Source of the DNA: UBA6168 sp964643005
GTDB lineage: Bacteria > Bacteroidota > Bacteroidia > Chitinophagales > Saprospiraceae
Direction: 5' to 3'
NCBI GenBank assembly: GCA_964643005.1
Contig: CAZXQI010000060.1
Span: 1 to 21,435, forward strand
Length of the DNA stretch: 21,435 bases
The notes beneath the pieces are model-generated. The model worked only from the letters and a program-made list of their open reading frames with translations, searched no databases and had not been told where the DNA came from. A program made the position numbers and the translations under genes. Below are positions 14,655-21,435 of this stretch, piece by piece (position 1 is the first letter of the stretch; each line of letters begins with the position of its first letter).

Positions 14655-15512
14655 ATGATTCAATTTAAAAACGACCAAATAATTGTCTTTACCAGCTCGC
14701 TTTACAAGACGACGTCCAGCCTGATTCACACGCCGGATTTGCTGCTGTTAGTGGATCCCAACTGGCTGCCGCAGGAACTTGAGGCAATACGACGGGAGCT
14801 GGATTCCATTAGGAAAGACAATCGGCCTTTCTATCTGCTTTTTACCCATTCTGACTTCGACCATATCTTGGGCTATGGAGCATTTCCCGGGGCGAGGGTC
14901 ATCGCTTCCGATTTTTTTTCCAAAAATAAAGAGAAGGAAAATATCGTGGAGCAAATCCTGAAATGGGATGCGGAATATTACATTTCCAGAGACTACCCCA
15001 TTGAATACCCGGGGGTAGATTTTCCCATTAAAAGAGAAGGGCAGACGCTGGAAATAGGGAATACCCGGCTTACTTTTTATCTGGCGCCCGGGCATACCGG
15101 AGATGGAATTTTTGCCATAGTGGAACCGACAGACGAGGGGATAGAGGAGACGGAAAACGGAAAGCGTCCCGCTATTTGGATAGCTGGAGATTATTTGAGC
15201 GATGTTGAGTTTCCGTTCATTTATTTTAGCAGTAATGACTATGAGCGCACGCTGGAGAAAGTGGATTTGATTTTGGAAAAGCACAATATCCAATTGATGA
15301 TTCCCGGCCATGGCAGCGCCGCCTTTTATCGGGATGAAATCCGAAAGCGGCAACAGGAAGCTATCCAGTATTTGCGAACTTTGAGGGAATGCCTGGAGCG
15401 GGGGATAGATTTTCCAATGGAAAAACTATGGGAGCGCTACGCCTACAGCAGGGGATTAGCGCCTTGTCACGAGGAAAATATTCGATTTCTCCGCAGCGAA
15501 CTCGGCCTCTAA
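14655..15512 (+). CDS. MBL-fold protein with altered metal motif
   Basis: A 285-residue metallo-beta-lactamase-fold protein. The chosen start at 14655 gives MIQFKNDQIIVF, where the first fold strand begins, and has a -7 element close upstream. The frame extends to 14568, but those 29 residues are low quality. The central motif reads FTHSDFDH: H65, D67, D69 and H70, so Asp replaces the second His of HxHxDH. The other ligands remain: H147 (APGH), D179 (AGD) and H219 (IPGHG). The metal site may therefore bind one ion differently, yet hydrolase function is still plausible. No signal peptide is present. It is divergent from the MBL gene at 13668-14558, with limited sequence similarity, so the two are not a recent duplication. 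Confidence 0.88.
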   Translation: MIQFKNDQIIVFTSSLYKTTSSLIHTPDLLLLVDPNWLPQELEAIRRELDSIRKDNRPFYLLFTHSDFDHILGYGAFPGARVIASDFFSKNKEKENIVEQILKWDAEYYISRDYPIEYPGVDFPIKREGQTLEIGNTRLTFYLAPGHTGDGIFAIVEPTDEGIEETENGKRPAIWIAGDYLSDVEFPFIYFSSNDYERTLEKVDLILEKHNIQLMIPGHGSAAFYRDEIRKRQQEAIQYLRTLRECLERGIDFPMEKLWERYAYSRGLAPCHEENIRFLRSELGL

Positions 15513-15612
15513 TCAAACGCGATTCCTTACAACGCTTGATGAAAATTTATCATTCACGGCCTATTTTTTGCAAACAGACTTCCTTTAAATCACAAATGCT
15601 GCTGTCTGGTAA

Positions 15613-15620
15613 TACCTTTG
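15613..15620 (+). promoter_or_regulatory. candidate -7 element for the 15738 lipoprotein gene
   Basis: TACCTTTG matches TAnnTTTG. It lies 118 bases before the start codon at 15738, which would leave a long leader. No -33 element is apparent at the usual distance, so the assignment is tentative. Confidence 0.35.
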
Positions 15621-15737
15621 TAGCGTTTTTTAAAATCTTTTTTTTGCCAGGTAATGACAGAATAGGCGCGGCGTTCAACTTACCGACGTAAATATTTCCA
15701 CCACCTGTTAGTCTTACCGGCTCCAAGAGCATCAAAC

Positions 15738-16451
15738 ATGAAGTACTTTTTTTTAATCCTTGCAACCACAATTTTTTGGGTAGCCTGTAAGAATGACGTC
15801 GAAAAAGAGGAGCAGGTAACAGAGGCAGAGATATCCAAAGCCACCACTCCTTCCAATGTTCAGGCGGAAGCAGACCAGGATCAGTCTCCTTTGGTTCTTC
15901 CCCCCACCAAAGACGGTATCACTAAAACTGTCGCCGTTTTTGATTCAGTCACGCAGAGAGTTTTGGACATCGAGAAGCCGATCAACCCAATCAGCACAGC
16001 CATTGGCCCAAATCCCCTGATAAAAAAAGACCCCGTGAAACCGGTATATCAAAAACCCAATCCGACCACGCCACAGGAAAGCAGGGTCGTCAGGGTTTTG
16101 ACTAAGAACTACTGGGTCGTCTGGGGATTGCTGCGCATCAACGACAGAGAAGCCAACCGATACAATCAGGGAACCTGGTTTAAATTAAATGAAGACGGCA
16201 CCTATGAATATGGCTTTTTGGAGAAGAAGATTGGCTCTGGCGCCTGGATTTTTGACGGCCACAACGCCCGCCTTCGTTTGGACTCCGAAATTTTTGGCGA
16301 CGACAGAGACTGGCGAATTATGATTAATAATGAAGAAAACCAGATGGTGTGGTCGGGCGTCCCCGACAAGTACACGACGGATATTCAGTTTAAACTGGAA
16401 AACTTCCTGTTTATTCCTAAAAGCCGACAGGACATAGGGTTGCCGGAGTGA
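15738..16451 (+). CDS. lipoprotein with lipocalin-like C-terminal domain
   Basis: A 237-residue predicted lipoprotein. The N-terminus MKYFFLILATTIFWVAC has a lipobox ending at Cys17. Residues 18-110 are low-complexity, rich in Glu, Pro, Thr and Lys, and probably a flexible stalk. Residues about 115-237 form a compact beta-rich domain: the start W-G-L-L-R-I-N-D, then GTWFKLNEDGTYEYG and GSGAWIFD, recall lipocalin-like domains in which a short strand reports how the value changes with 'no stress' text; no ligand can be named. No other gene on its strand is close enough for an operon: 225 bases upstream to the MBL gene and 343 downstream to the transporter. A good terminator follows. The domain assignment is by pattern only and function is unknown. 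Confidence 0.78.
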   Translation: MKYFFLILATTIFWVACKNDVEKEEQVTEAEISKATTPSNVQAEADQDQSPLVLPPTKDGITKTVAVFDSVTQRVLDIEKPINPISTAIGPNPLIKKDPVKPVYQKPNPTTPQESRVVRVLTKNYWVVWGLLRINDREANRYNQGTWFKLNEDGTYEYGFLEKKIGSGAWIFDGHNARLRLDSEIFGDDRDWRIMINNEENQMVWSGVPDKYTTDIQFKLENFLFIPKSRQDIGLPE

Positions 16452-16480
16452 TCATTTCAACACTTAATTTTTTCTTTTAA

Positions 16481-16525
16481 AAAAGTAACCGGAGGATGTA
16501 TTATTCGCCCTCCGGTTATTTTTTG
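16481..16525 (+). terminator. Rho-independent terminator
   Basis: TAACCGGAGG (16486-16495) pairs with CCTCCGGTTA (16509-16518), followed by a run of six Ts. An A-run stands before the stem. It ends the lipoprotein gene transcript. Confidence 0.85.
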
Positions 16526-16601
16526 CGGCTATTCAGGCTCTTTTAAAATTCAAGGTAATTCTCCTTTAGAAGGCGGTTAAAATTTGCGGAAAAACCCGAA
16601 G

Positions 16602-16697
16602 TAAATTTGTATTGATTTATCTTTCGAGATAAATCATCTGCGGAAAATCCGGTAGAGGAGAAACCGCATTAAGTTAAACGCTTACCTTTTTTCTTTT
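16602..16697 (+). ncRNA. candidate small RNA or structured leader
   Basis: An exact -7 element TAAATTTG (16602-16609) is followed at once by a perfect 9-bp hairpin, GATTTATCT/AGATAAATC (16614-16622/16627-16635), with a TTCG loop. A second weak stem TGCGG/CCGCA (16639-16643/16664-16668) follows, then a small TAAG/CTTA stem and a T-rich stretch (16686-16697). This could be a small RNA, a leader of the transporter gene, or an operator palindrome. It lies in the 343-base gap 16452-16794, in which I see no protein gene. Confidence 0.25.
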
Positions 16698-16727
16698 TCC
16701 AAAATTTCAATTTTTTGGACAGCTTCT

Positions 16728-16756
16728 TTTGGATTGCATGGATTCTACTACATTTG
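16728..16756 (+). promoter_or_regulatory. promoter for the MFS transporter gene
   Basis: TTTG (16728-16731), 17 bases, then TACATTTG (16749-16756): the best match to the full Bacteroidota promoter in this window. The predicted start near 16763 leaves a leader of about 32 bases before the ATG at 16795. Confidence 0.6.
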
Positions 16757-16794
16757 AAAACCTGATAAAGCTTTAGTCAAAAAAAATACTTTCT

Positions 16795-18336
16795 ATGCAA
16801 AACGAATCCACTTCCATCCGCAAAAAGCCCATTCTTTCTTTTTGGCAAATCTGGAACATGAGCTTTGGCTTTTTGGGTATTCAGTTTGGCTTTGCCCTAC
16901 AGAATGCCAACGTCAGCCGGATTTTTGAAACGCTCGGCGCCAGTGTGGAAGATATCCCCATTCTTTGGGTGGCCGCTCCCGCCACCGGCCTCATTGTTCA
17001 ACCCATTGTCGGCTATATGAGCGATCGCACCTGGAATCGCCTGGGCAGAAGACGGCCTTATTTTTTGGTGGGCGCCATTCTGGCTTCTTGCGCTCTATTC
17101 CTCATGCCCAATTCCCCGGCGCTCTGGGTGGCGGCTGGAATGTTGTGGATCATGGACGCTTCTATCAATATTTCAATGGAGCCTTTCCGCGCCTTTGTCG
17201 GCGACAACCTGCCCGACGAACAACGCACAACGGGCTTTGCCATGCAGAGCCTGTTTATCGGAACGGGGGCCGTCATAGCTTCCATGCTGCCCTATGTCCT
17301 GTCTCATTGGTTGGGAGTCAGCAACACGGCGCCTGAAGGCATTATTCCCAATTCTGTGAAATGGTCGTTTTACGCCGGCGGCCTGGCCTTTTTCTTCGCC
17401 GTGCTTTGGACCGTCTTTCGTTCGCATGAATATTCACCGGAAGAACTGGCCTCCTTCAGCGACCATGCCCAGGATGCGGAGGACTCAGAAAAGCCCCTCG
17501 ACCCGGATGAATTGTTGAAGAGATCCAACCAAATGATTACCTATGGCTTTGTTTTTTTCCTCGTTAGCGCTGCAATGGATTGGTGGTTTGCTCATGCCAA
17601 TTTGAAAAAGGATTTGTATGTGCTTTCTATCGGATTGAATGTCGTCGGAATACTGTTCATAGCTGCCGGATATTTTTGGAAAAAGGGAAAGACCAACAGT
17701 TTTATCACGATCATGTCGGATTTGCTGAACATGCCCCCCACCATGAAGCAGTTGGCGGTGGTGCAGTTCTTTTCCTGGTTTGGTCTTTTTGCGCTGTGGA
17801 TTTACACGACCTCTGCCGTGACGAGTCATATATTCGGCTCCTCTGATCCGACTTCGCAGGCTTACAACGAGGGCGCCGACTGGGTGAATATTTGCTTTGC
17901 CGTGTACAATGGAGTAGCGGCTTTGGCGGCTTTCCTGCTTCCTGTTCTTGCCAGGAAATTCAACCGAAAAATAACCCACGTCATCTGCCTGACATTGGGG
18001 GCGATAGGCTTCATCTCCGTGTACTTTGTCAGGGAACCCAACCTGCTGCTCCTGCCAATGGTAGGAATTGGTTTTGCCTGGGCGAGTATTCTTTCCATGC
18101 CCTACGCGATGCTCACCGGCTCGCTGCCCGCTAAAAAGATGGGCTACTTCATGGGCGTTTTCAATTTTTTCATCGTCATTCCGCAGTTGCTGGCGGCCTC
18201 GGTTCTGGGATTTCTGGTCTCCAAATATTTTGACCACCAGGCCATTTATGCGCTGTTCATCGGCGGCGTGTCTCTTGTCCTCGCTGCATTGGCGACCTTT
18301 AGAGTAGATGATGTGAGCGCATCTGATTTTGATTGA
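16795..18336 (+). CDS. MFS sugar transporter, SLC45/GPH type
   Basis: A 513-residue inner-membrane protein with about 12 hydrophobic segments. The loop after the second segment, GYMSDRTWNRLGRRRPY at residues 73-89, is the signature of the SLC45 and GPH-type sugar:cation symporters, where the double-Arg cluster and SDR motif are conserved. A hydrophilic loop of about 30 residues, rich in Asp and Glu, lies in the middle between the two six-helix halves. Related bacterial proteins take up maltose, sucrose or other disaccharides; the substrate here cannot be told, since no glycosidase or regulator gene is adjacent. It is a single gene with its own full promoter and a structured region upstream. 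Downstream it converges with the Omp85 gene. Confidence 0.92.
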   Translation: MQNESTSIRKKPILSFWQIWNMSFGFLGIQFGFALQNANVSRIFETLGASVEDIPILWVAAPATGLIVQPIVGYMSDRTWNRLGRRRPYFLVGAILASCALFLMPNSPALWVAAGMLWIMDASINISMEPFRAFVGDNLPDEQRTTGFAMQSLFIGTGAVIASMLPYVLSHWLGVSNTAPEGIIPNSVKWSFYAGGLAFFFAVLWTVFRSHEYSPEELASFSDHAQDAEDSEKPLDPDELLKRSNQMITYGFVFFLVSAAMDWWFAHANLKKDLYVLSIGLNVVGILFIAAGYFWKKGKTNSFITIMSDLLNMPPTMKQLAVVQFFSWFGLFALWIYTTSAVTSHIFGSSDPTSQAYNEGADWVNICFAVYNGVAALAAFLLPVLARKFNRKITHVICLTLGAIGFISVYFVREPNLLLLPMVGIGFAWASILSMPYAMLTGSLPAKKMGYFMGVFNFFIVIPQLLAASVLGFLVSKYFDHQAIYALFIGGVSLVLAALATFRVDDVSASDFD

Positions 18337-18442
18337 GCTGAGAGCTATGAGTAAAATAAGACCCCTTTCTTCGCAGAGAGGGAGAAAGCGGGAGAGTGAG
18401 AAAGAGGAATTAATCCTCGTTTCATTGGTCTGAAATAAGATG

Positions 18443-18472
18443 GGAAAATGCCAGTATCACATCGGCATTTCC
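18443..18472. terminator. weak stem-loop between convergent genes
   Basis: AAATGCC (18446-18452) pairs with GGCATTT (18464-18470), extended by GG/CC across a bulge, around an 11-base loop. It lies between the convergent stops at 18336 and 18487. A second short stem GAGGA/TCCTC is at 18404-18418. Neither has a good T-run, so terminator function is tentative. Confidence 0.35.
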
Positions 18473-18486
18473 TGGAATAAGACGAC

Positions 18487-19965
18487 TCAAAAGCTGAATG
18501 CCCAGTGCAGGAAAAACCCGTATTCATTTAGCTTATTTCTGCTCAGTTCAAAGTTGACGACCTTGTCATAATACAGTATGAGGTCGAAGCCAATGCCCGT
18601 TCCCCACAATAGTTCGTTGCTCAGAGAATTGTCCTTTTTGTAAAAGGGATTGTTCACGTAACCAAATTCATTGTGGATGACGAGGAACAATTTCAGGGGC
18701 ATTTTTTTAAAAGATTCTAAGCGCATGTATCGCCCCAGATTTATTTCCCGATTAAAAAGGTTATAGCGCAGGGTTTCTTTGTGAAGGATAAAATCCAACC
18801 CGTCCACGACGTACAATTCGTACCCGCGGACGAAATCATCTCCATAGCCCAGCGCTTTGCTGTTGTAAAAGGGTTGCTTGCCTCGAATCAGACCGGCTCT
18901 CCCCTTTAGCGACAAGCCCACACTCCAGGCCTGGGAGAGAGAAAAAAACTGCTGGAGAGAAGCCCCCAGATAAAGCGCATGGATATCCTCCGAGAGACCC
19001 AGTCCAGACTCCTGCAAGGTAGCGCCAAAGAAAAATCCGCCCATCGGATAAGGCCTGATATCCCGCTTGTCAATAGAAAAGCGATAGCTGAATTCCGGAT
19101 AGCGCTGTTCATTTTTATTCAGGAAAAAATCGGGATTAAGTTCCTGTCGCACAGATTCGTGGATGATATTATGATGGTAGGAGAGTTTAAACTGATGCAC
19201 AAAATCGAGACGGCGACGGTAAATCATTCCGGCGCCCACGCGGAAGCGCCTCAGTAAGGGGGTTTCGCCATTACGACTGAAAATCAATTCATTATCAATC
19301 GTATTGAAGCCTATTTCTTTCTCGCGGGTGTGCAGAAAATCCAGCCTCATCCCCAGCGTTCGCTTCCTGTTGAAATACGGCAGGGTGTAAACTAACTCAT
19401 ATTTTTTTGTAAAACCGACCTGCACGACGGCCTTCAGCAAATCGTTTCGCCCCGTAAAATTGGTGTGGTAAAAGCGCACGCCGAGGTTGAGCCGCCGCAG
19501 GGAGTGGTCGTAAGTTTCCCACCAGACGTTGAAATTCCGGTCGGCCAGTTCAGCTATCGGAAAGGGGAAAATGTACCAGCCTTCCTGCACTTCTATGGAT
19601 AGGCTGACTTCGCCGGTCGCTCCTATCCAGTTTTTGAAATAAATATGAGCGGTGGTAAAAAGGCCGGTGTTCAGTATTTTTAGTTCATTTTTCTGAATGC
19701 GGTTAGACAGATCGGAAACTGCTAAGGTATCGCCCACCTGAAAATCCAGTTCGCGGAGAATGATATCTGTTTTGGTATGCTTATTCCCTTCGACAAAAAT
19801 GTCCAGAATCGTCACAACTTCCGGTTCCGCCGAAGGAGTCGAATCCATTTTAAAAGATTGCTGGGCAAAAGATAAAGCGGGGAATAGCAGACAGGCCAGG
19901 CAAATGCTGAAGCACCGGAAAAGCAGACAGGGAAATAAAATGATGGAGGAGTTTCTCTTTTTCAT
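18487..19965 (-). CDS. Omp85/BamA-like outer membrane protein with one POTRA domain
   Basis: I start this 492-residue protein at 19965 (MKKRNSSIIL), which gives a standard signal peptide ending near SFAQQ; the frame also opens 24 bases upstream. Residues about 50-127 form one POTRA domain (VEGNKHTKTDIILREL, with the GLF turn later). Residues about 150-492 form a 16-strand-size barrel. Two Omp85 hallmarks are present: DKRDIRPYPMGG at 299-310 and VRGYE at 379-383, the L6 loop motif. The last residue is Phe, as in outer-membrane barrels. BamA has five POTRAs and TamA three, so this is neither; it is one of the short Omp85 paralogues common in Bacteroidota, role unknown. It is divergent from lpxK, which may be a coincidence or an envelope link. 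Confidence 0.9.
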   Translation of the reverse strand: MKKRNSSIILFPCLLFRCFSICLACLLFPALSFAQQSFKMDSTPSAEPEVVTILDIFVEGNKHTKTDIILRELDFQVGDTLAVSDLSNRIQKNELKILNTGLFTTAHIYFKNWIGATGEVSLSIEVQEGWYIFPFPIAELADRNFNVWWETYDHSLRRLNLGVRFYHTNFTGRNDLLKAVVQVGFTKKYELVYTLPYFNRKRTLGMRLDFLHTREKEIGFNTIDNELIFSRNGETPLLRRFRVGAGMIYRRRLDFVHQFKLSYHHNIIHESVRQELNPDFFLNKNEQRYPEFSYRFSIDKRDIRPYPMGGFFFGATLQESGLGLSEDIHALYLGASLQQFFSLSQAWSVGLSLKGRAGLIRGKQPFYNSKALGYGDDFVRGYELYVVDGLDFILHKETLRYNLFNREINLGRYMRLESFKKMPLKLFLVIHNEFGYVNNPFYKKDNSLSNELLWGTGIGFDLILYYDKVVNFELSRNKLNEYGFFLHWAFSF

Positions 19966-20182
19966 TCCCTGCGAAGGTATAACGTCCAAATCTTCCGCTT
20001 ATAATTTCCGCACACTCATTGTCACAGTTGATAAAAAATTCAGACTATTGCCGTATAGTTATCAACCGCCTTTTAACCGCGACTATTTTTTTTTAAAAAA
20101 AGCTGTCGCAAAAATTTTTGAAATAATAAAAAGGGAGTGAAAATTCGGACGCCATCAAACACACTCCTGTCCGCCACTCATT

Positions 20183-21250
20183 ATGTTTCAGGATCCGCTC
20201 ATCAGAATTTTGTTGCTCCCCATTTCTCTGCTTTACGGCTTAGGCATCAGTCTGCGCGACTTTTTCTATCGGCACAAAATCCTCATCGGCGTCAAATTCG
20301 ACCTGCCGGTCATCTCCGTCGGCAACCTGGCGATAGGCGGTGCAGGAAAAACGCCGCATATAGAATACCTGATTCGCCTCCTGTCGCCCTACTTAGATGT
20401 GGCAACGCTGAGCCGGGGCTATCGTCGTAAGACGCAGGGACACCAGATCGTACAGGCCTGGAATAATGTGGAGCAGGTGGGCGACGAGCCGCTGATGTTT
20501 AAGCGCAAATTCCCGGAGACTTTTGTGGCTGTCAATGAAAACCGGACATTGGGAATCCCGCACTTGCTTCAGGACGCTCCCCGCACGCAGGTCGTCCTTC
20601 TCGACGACGCTTTTCAGCATCGCTCTGTCAGCCCCGGTCTGAATATACTGTTGACGGAGTACAGCCGCCCTTTTACCCGGGACTTCCTGCTGCCCTCTGG
20701 CCGCCTTCGGGAATGGCGCAGCGCATATCGGCGCGCGGATATCATCGTCATTTCAAAATGCCCGGAGGATATCACTGCGGAAGAGCGCCAGGCTATGGAA
20801 AAGCAAATCCAGCCTTTCCCACATCAGCAAATTTTCTTTTCCAGCTATCGCTACCTGCAACCCCGGTATATTTGGAACCCTGCTTATCGCGTTGAATTAC
20901 AAGAGGATATATCCGTCCTGGCCGTTTGCGCAATAGCCAATACGGACTACCTGATAAAATATTTGGAATCAAAAAGCGGAGTAGTGCGGATAAGGGAATA
21001 CGAGGATCACCACTACTTCACCGAGTCGGACTTGGAAGATATTGAAAGGGTTTTCAAAGCTATGCCCGGCAGCAAAAAGCTCATACTCACCACCGAAAAG
21101 GACGCTGTCCGCATGGAACTTCACCGCCAGTGGATTTTGGAAAAAAAATGGCCGATGATCGTGCTACCGGTAGAAGTATATTTCCACGACCGCGACGGAG
21201 AGCGCTTCGACAAGCTGGTGAAGGAATTTCTGCTAAGCTTTAAAGCATGA
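20183..21250 (+). CDS. lpxK: tetraacyldisaccharide 4'-kinase
   Basis: LpxK phosphorylates the 4' position of the lipid A disaccharide at the inner face of the cytoplasmic membrane. At 355 residues it has the usual length. A hydrophobic N-terminal segment (residues 5-24) fits its membrane association. The Walker A motif GNLAIGGAGKTP at 47-58 is typical of the family (GN-x-x-x-GG-x-GKTP). LSRGYRRK follows, then the GDEPLM segment and the Walker-B-like VVLLDDAFQHR. The HHYFTESD segment and LTTEKDAVR near the end also match. The start MFQDPLIRILLLP is where family members usually begin. The upstream 217 bases are A/T-rich, with no exact TAnnTTTG element. Confidence 0.97.
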   Translation: MFQDPLIRILLLPISLLYGLGISLRDFFYRHKILIGVKFDLPVISVGNLAIGGAGKTPHIEYLIRLLSPYLDVATLSRGYRRKTQGHQIVQAWNNVEQVGDEPLMFKRKFPETFVAVNENRTLGIPHLLQDAPRTQVVLLDDAFQHRSVSPGLNILLTEYSRPFTRDFLLPSGRLREWRSAYRRADIIVISKCPEDITAEERQAMEKQIQPFPHQQIFFSSYRYLQPRYIWNPAYRVELQEDISVLAVCAIANTDYLIKYLESKSGVVRIREYEDHHYFTESDLEDIERVFKAMPGSKKLILTTEKDAVRMELHRQWILEKKWPMIVLPVEVYFHDRDGERFDKLVKEFLLSFKA

Positions 21251-21435
21251 GGGTTTTGACGCCGTCCGCTCCTTTCACGAAAAAATCGTAACTACTTAGG
21301 TACTATGCAGGCAAAGTCCGATAGGAAGGGAGTGTTCCTTCGGATAATACCCTTAAAAAATCAGACCACAAGTTAAGTTGAACGCGTTGAGCTATTAAGC
21401 GGCCAAAGCATGTTTGGTTTGGTTGATAGGGTTTC
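21251..21435. other. end region: hairpin and possible repeat or mobile element edge
   Basis: After lpxK come an imperfect palindrome, GTAACTA-CT-TAGGTAC (21290-21305), and a strong hairpin, TCCGA-AGGAA with TTCCT-TCGGA (21317-21344, one bulge, loop of seven). A minus-strand frame open from the window end stops at 21395 and reads NPINQTKHALAA, possibly the C-terminus of a gene that lies mostly outside. Such structures are common at the ends of insertion sequences, but nothing here proves one. The hairpin could also be the lpxK terminator. Confidence 0.25.

Noticed and set aside
14748..15353. Antisense frame inside the second MBL-fold gene
   Set aside because: It opposes a gene with clear metal-ligand motifs and has no features of its own.
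17485..18237. Long antisense frame (250 codons) inside the MFS transporter gene
   Set aside because: Rich in His, Gln, Arg and Lys as expected for the reverse of membrane-protein codons; no family resemblance.
1..21435. CRISPR array, prophage, toxin-antitoxin or defence system
   Set aside because: No regularly spaced repeats and none of the typical proteins; nearly all space is taken by core genes.

Overview
This window looks like core chromosome of a member of the Bacteroidota, probably near the Saprospiria. That placement is inferred from gene content; no 16S gene is present. Supporting evidence is three families known essentially only from this phylum (DUF4290, DUF4270, DUF4295), the phylum-typical order rpmB-rpmG-DUF4295-ftsY, a GlgA-like gene divergent from panC, and several copies of the Bacteroidota -7 promoter element TAnnTTTG. 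Shine-Dalgarno sequences are weak or absent before most starts. Lipoproteins, an Omp85 barrel and LpxK show a Gram-negative envelope.

Layout. 1-430: a small unknown ORF and a bidirectional terminator. 428-5502 (minus): a GlgA-like half protein, a DUF4270 lipoprotein, glmS and DUF4290, all in one direction. A terminator follows the GlgA-like gene, so it is partly uncoupled from the others. 5503-5847: divergent promoter region with a 9-bp tandem repeat. 5848-7220 (plus): panC and a muconolactone-isomerase-like small protein, closed by a strong bidirectional terminator. 7319-8605 (minus): an exported GATase1-like protein of the family often labelled asparagine synthetase B. 8936-11032 (plus): a large membrane protein with VWA-like and GATase-like parts. 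11137-13064 (minus): tRNA-Arg(ACG), rpmB, rpmG, the DUF4295 gene and ftsY. 13366-13605 (plus): a small membrane or exported protein. 13668-15512: two divergent metallo-beta-lactamase-fold hydrolases. 15738-16451 (plus): a lipoprotein. 16795-18336 (plus): an SLC45/GPH-type sugar transporter of the MFS. 18487-19965 (minus): a single-POTRA Omp85 barrel, divergent from lpxK (20183-21250, plus). The last 185 bases hold a hairpin and perhaps the edge of a repeat or insertion element.

How the genes fit together. Much of the window serves the envelope and protein export or translation: glmS makes glucosamine-6-phosphate for peptidoglycan and lipid A, lpxK phosphorylates lipid A precursor, the Omp85 protein is an outer-membrane barrel, and L28, L33, tRNA-Arg and FtsY serve translation and membrane targeting. 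PanC makes pantothenate for CoA; panD is not in the window.

I saw no CRISPR array, prophage, toxin-antitoxin pair or obvious defence cluster. The most interesting items are: a GlgA-like half protein without its ADP-glucose motif; a metallo-beta-lactamase protein with an altered metal motif; mutually exclusive hairpins before rpmB; a possible small RNA before the sugar transporter; and a repeated module with an Arg/Ser-rich tail in the DUF4290 protein.
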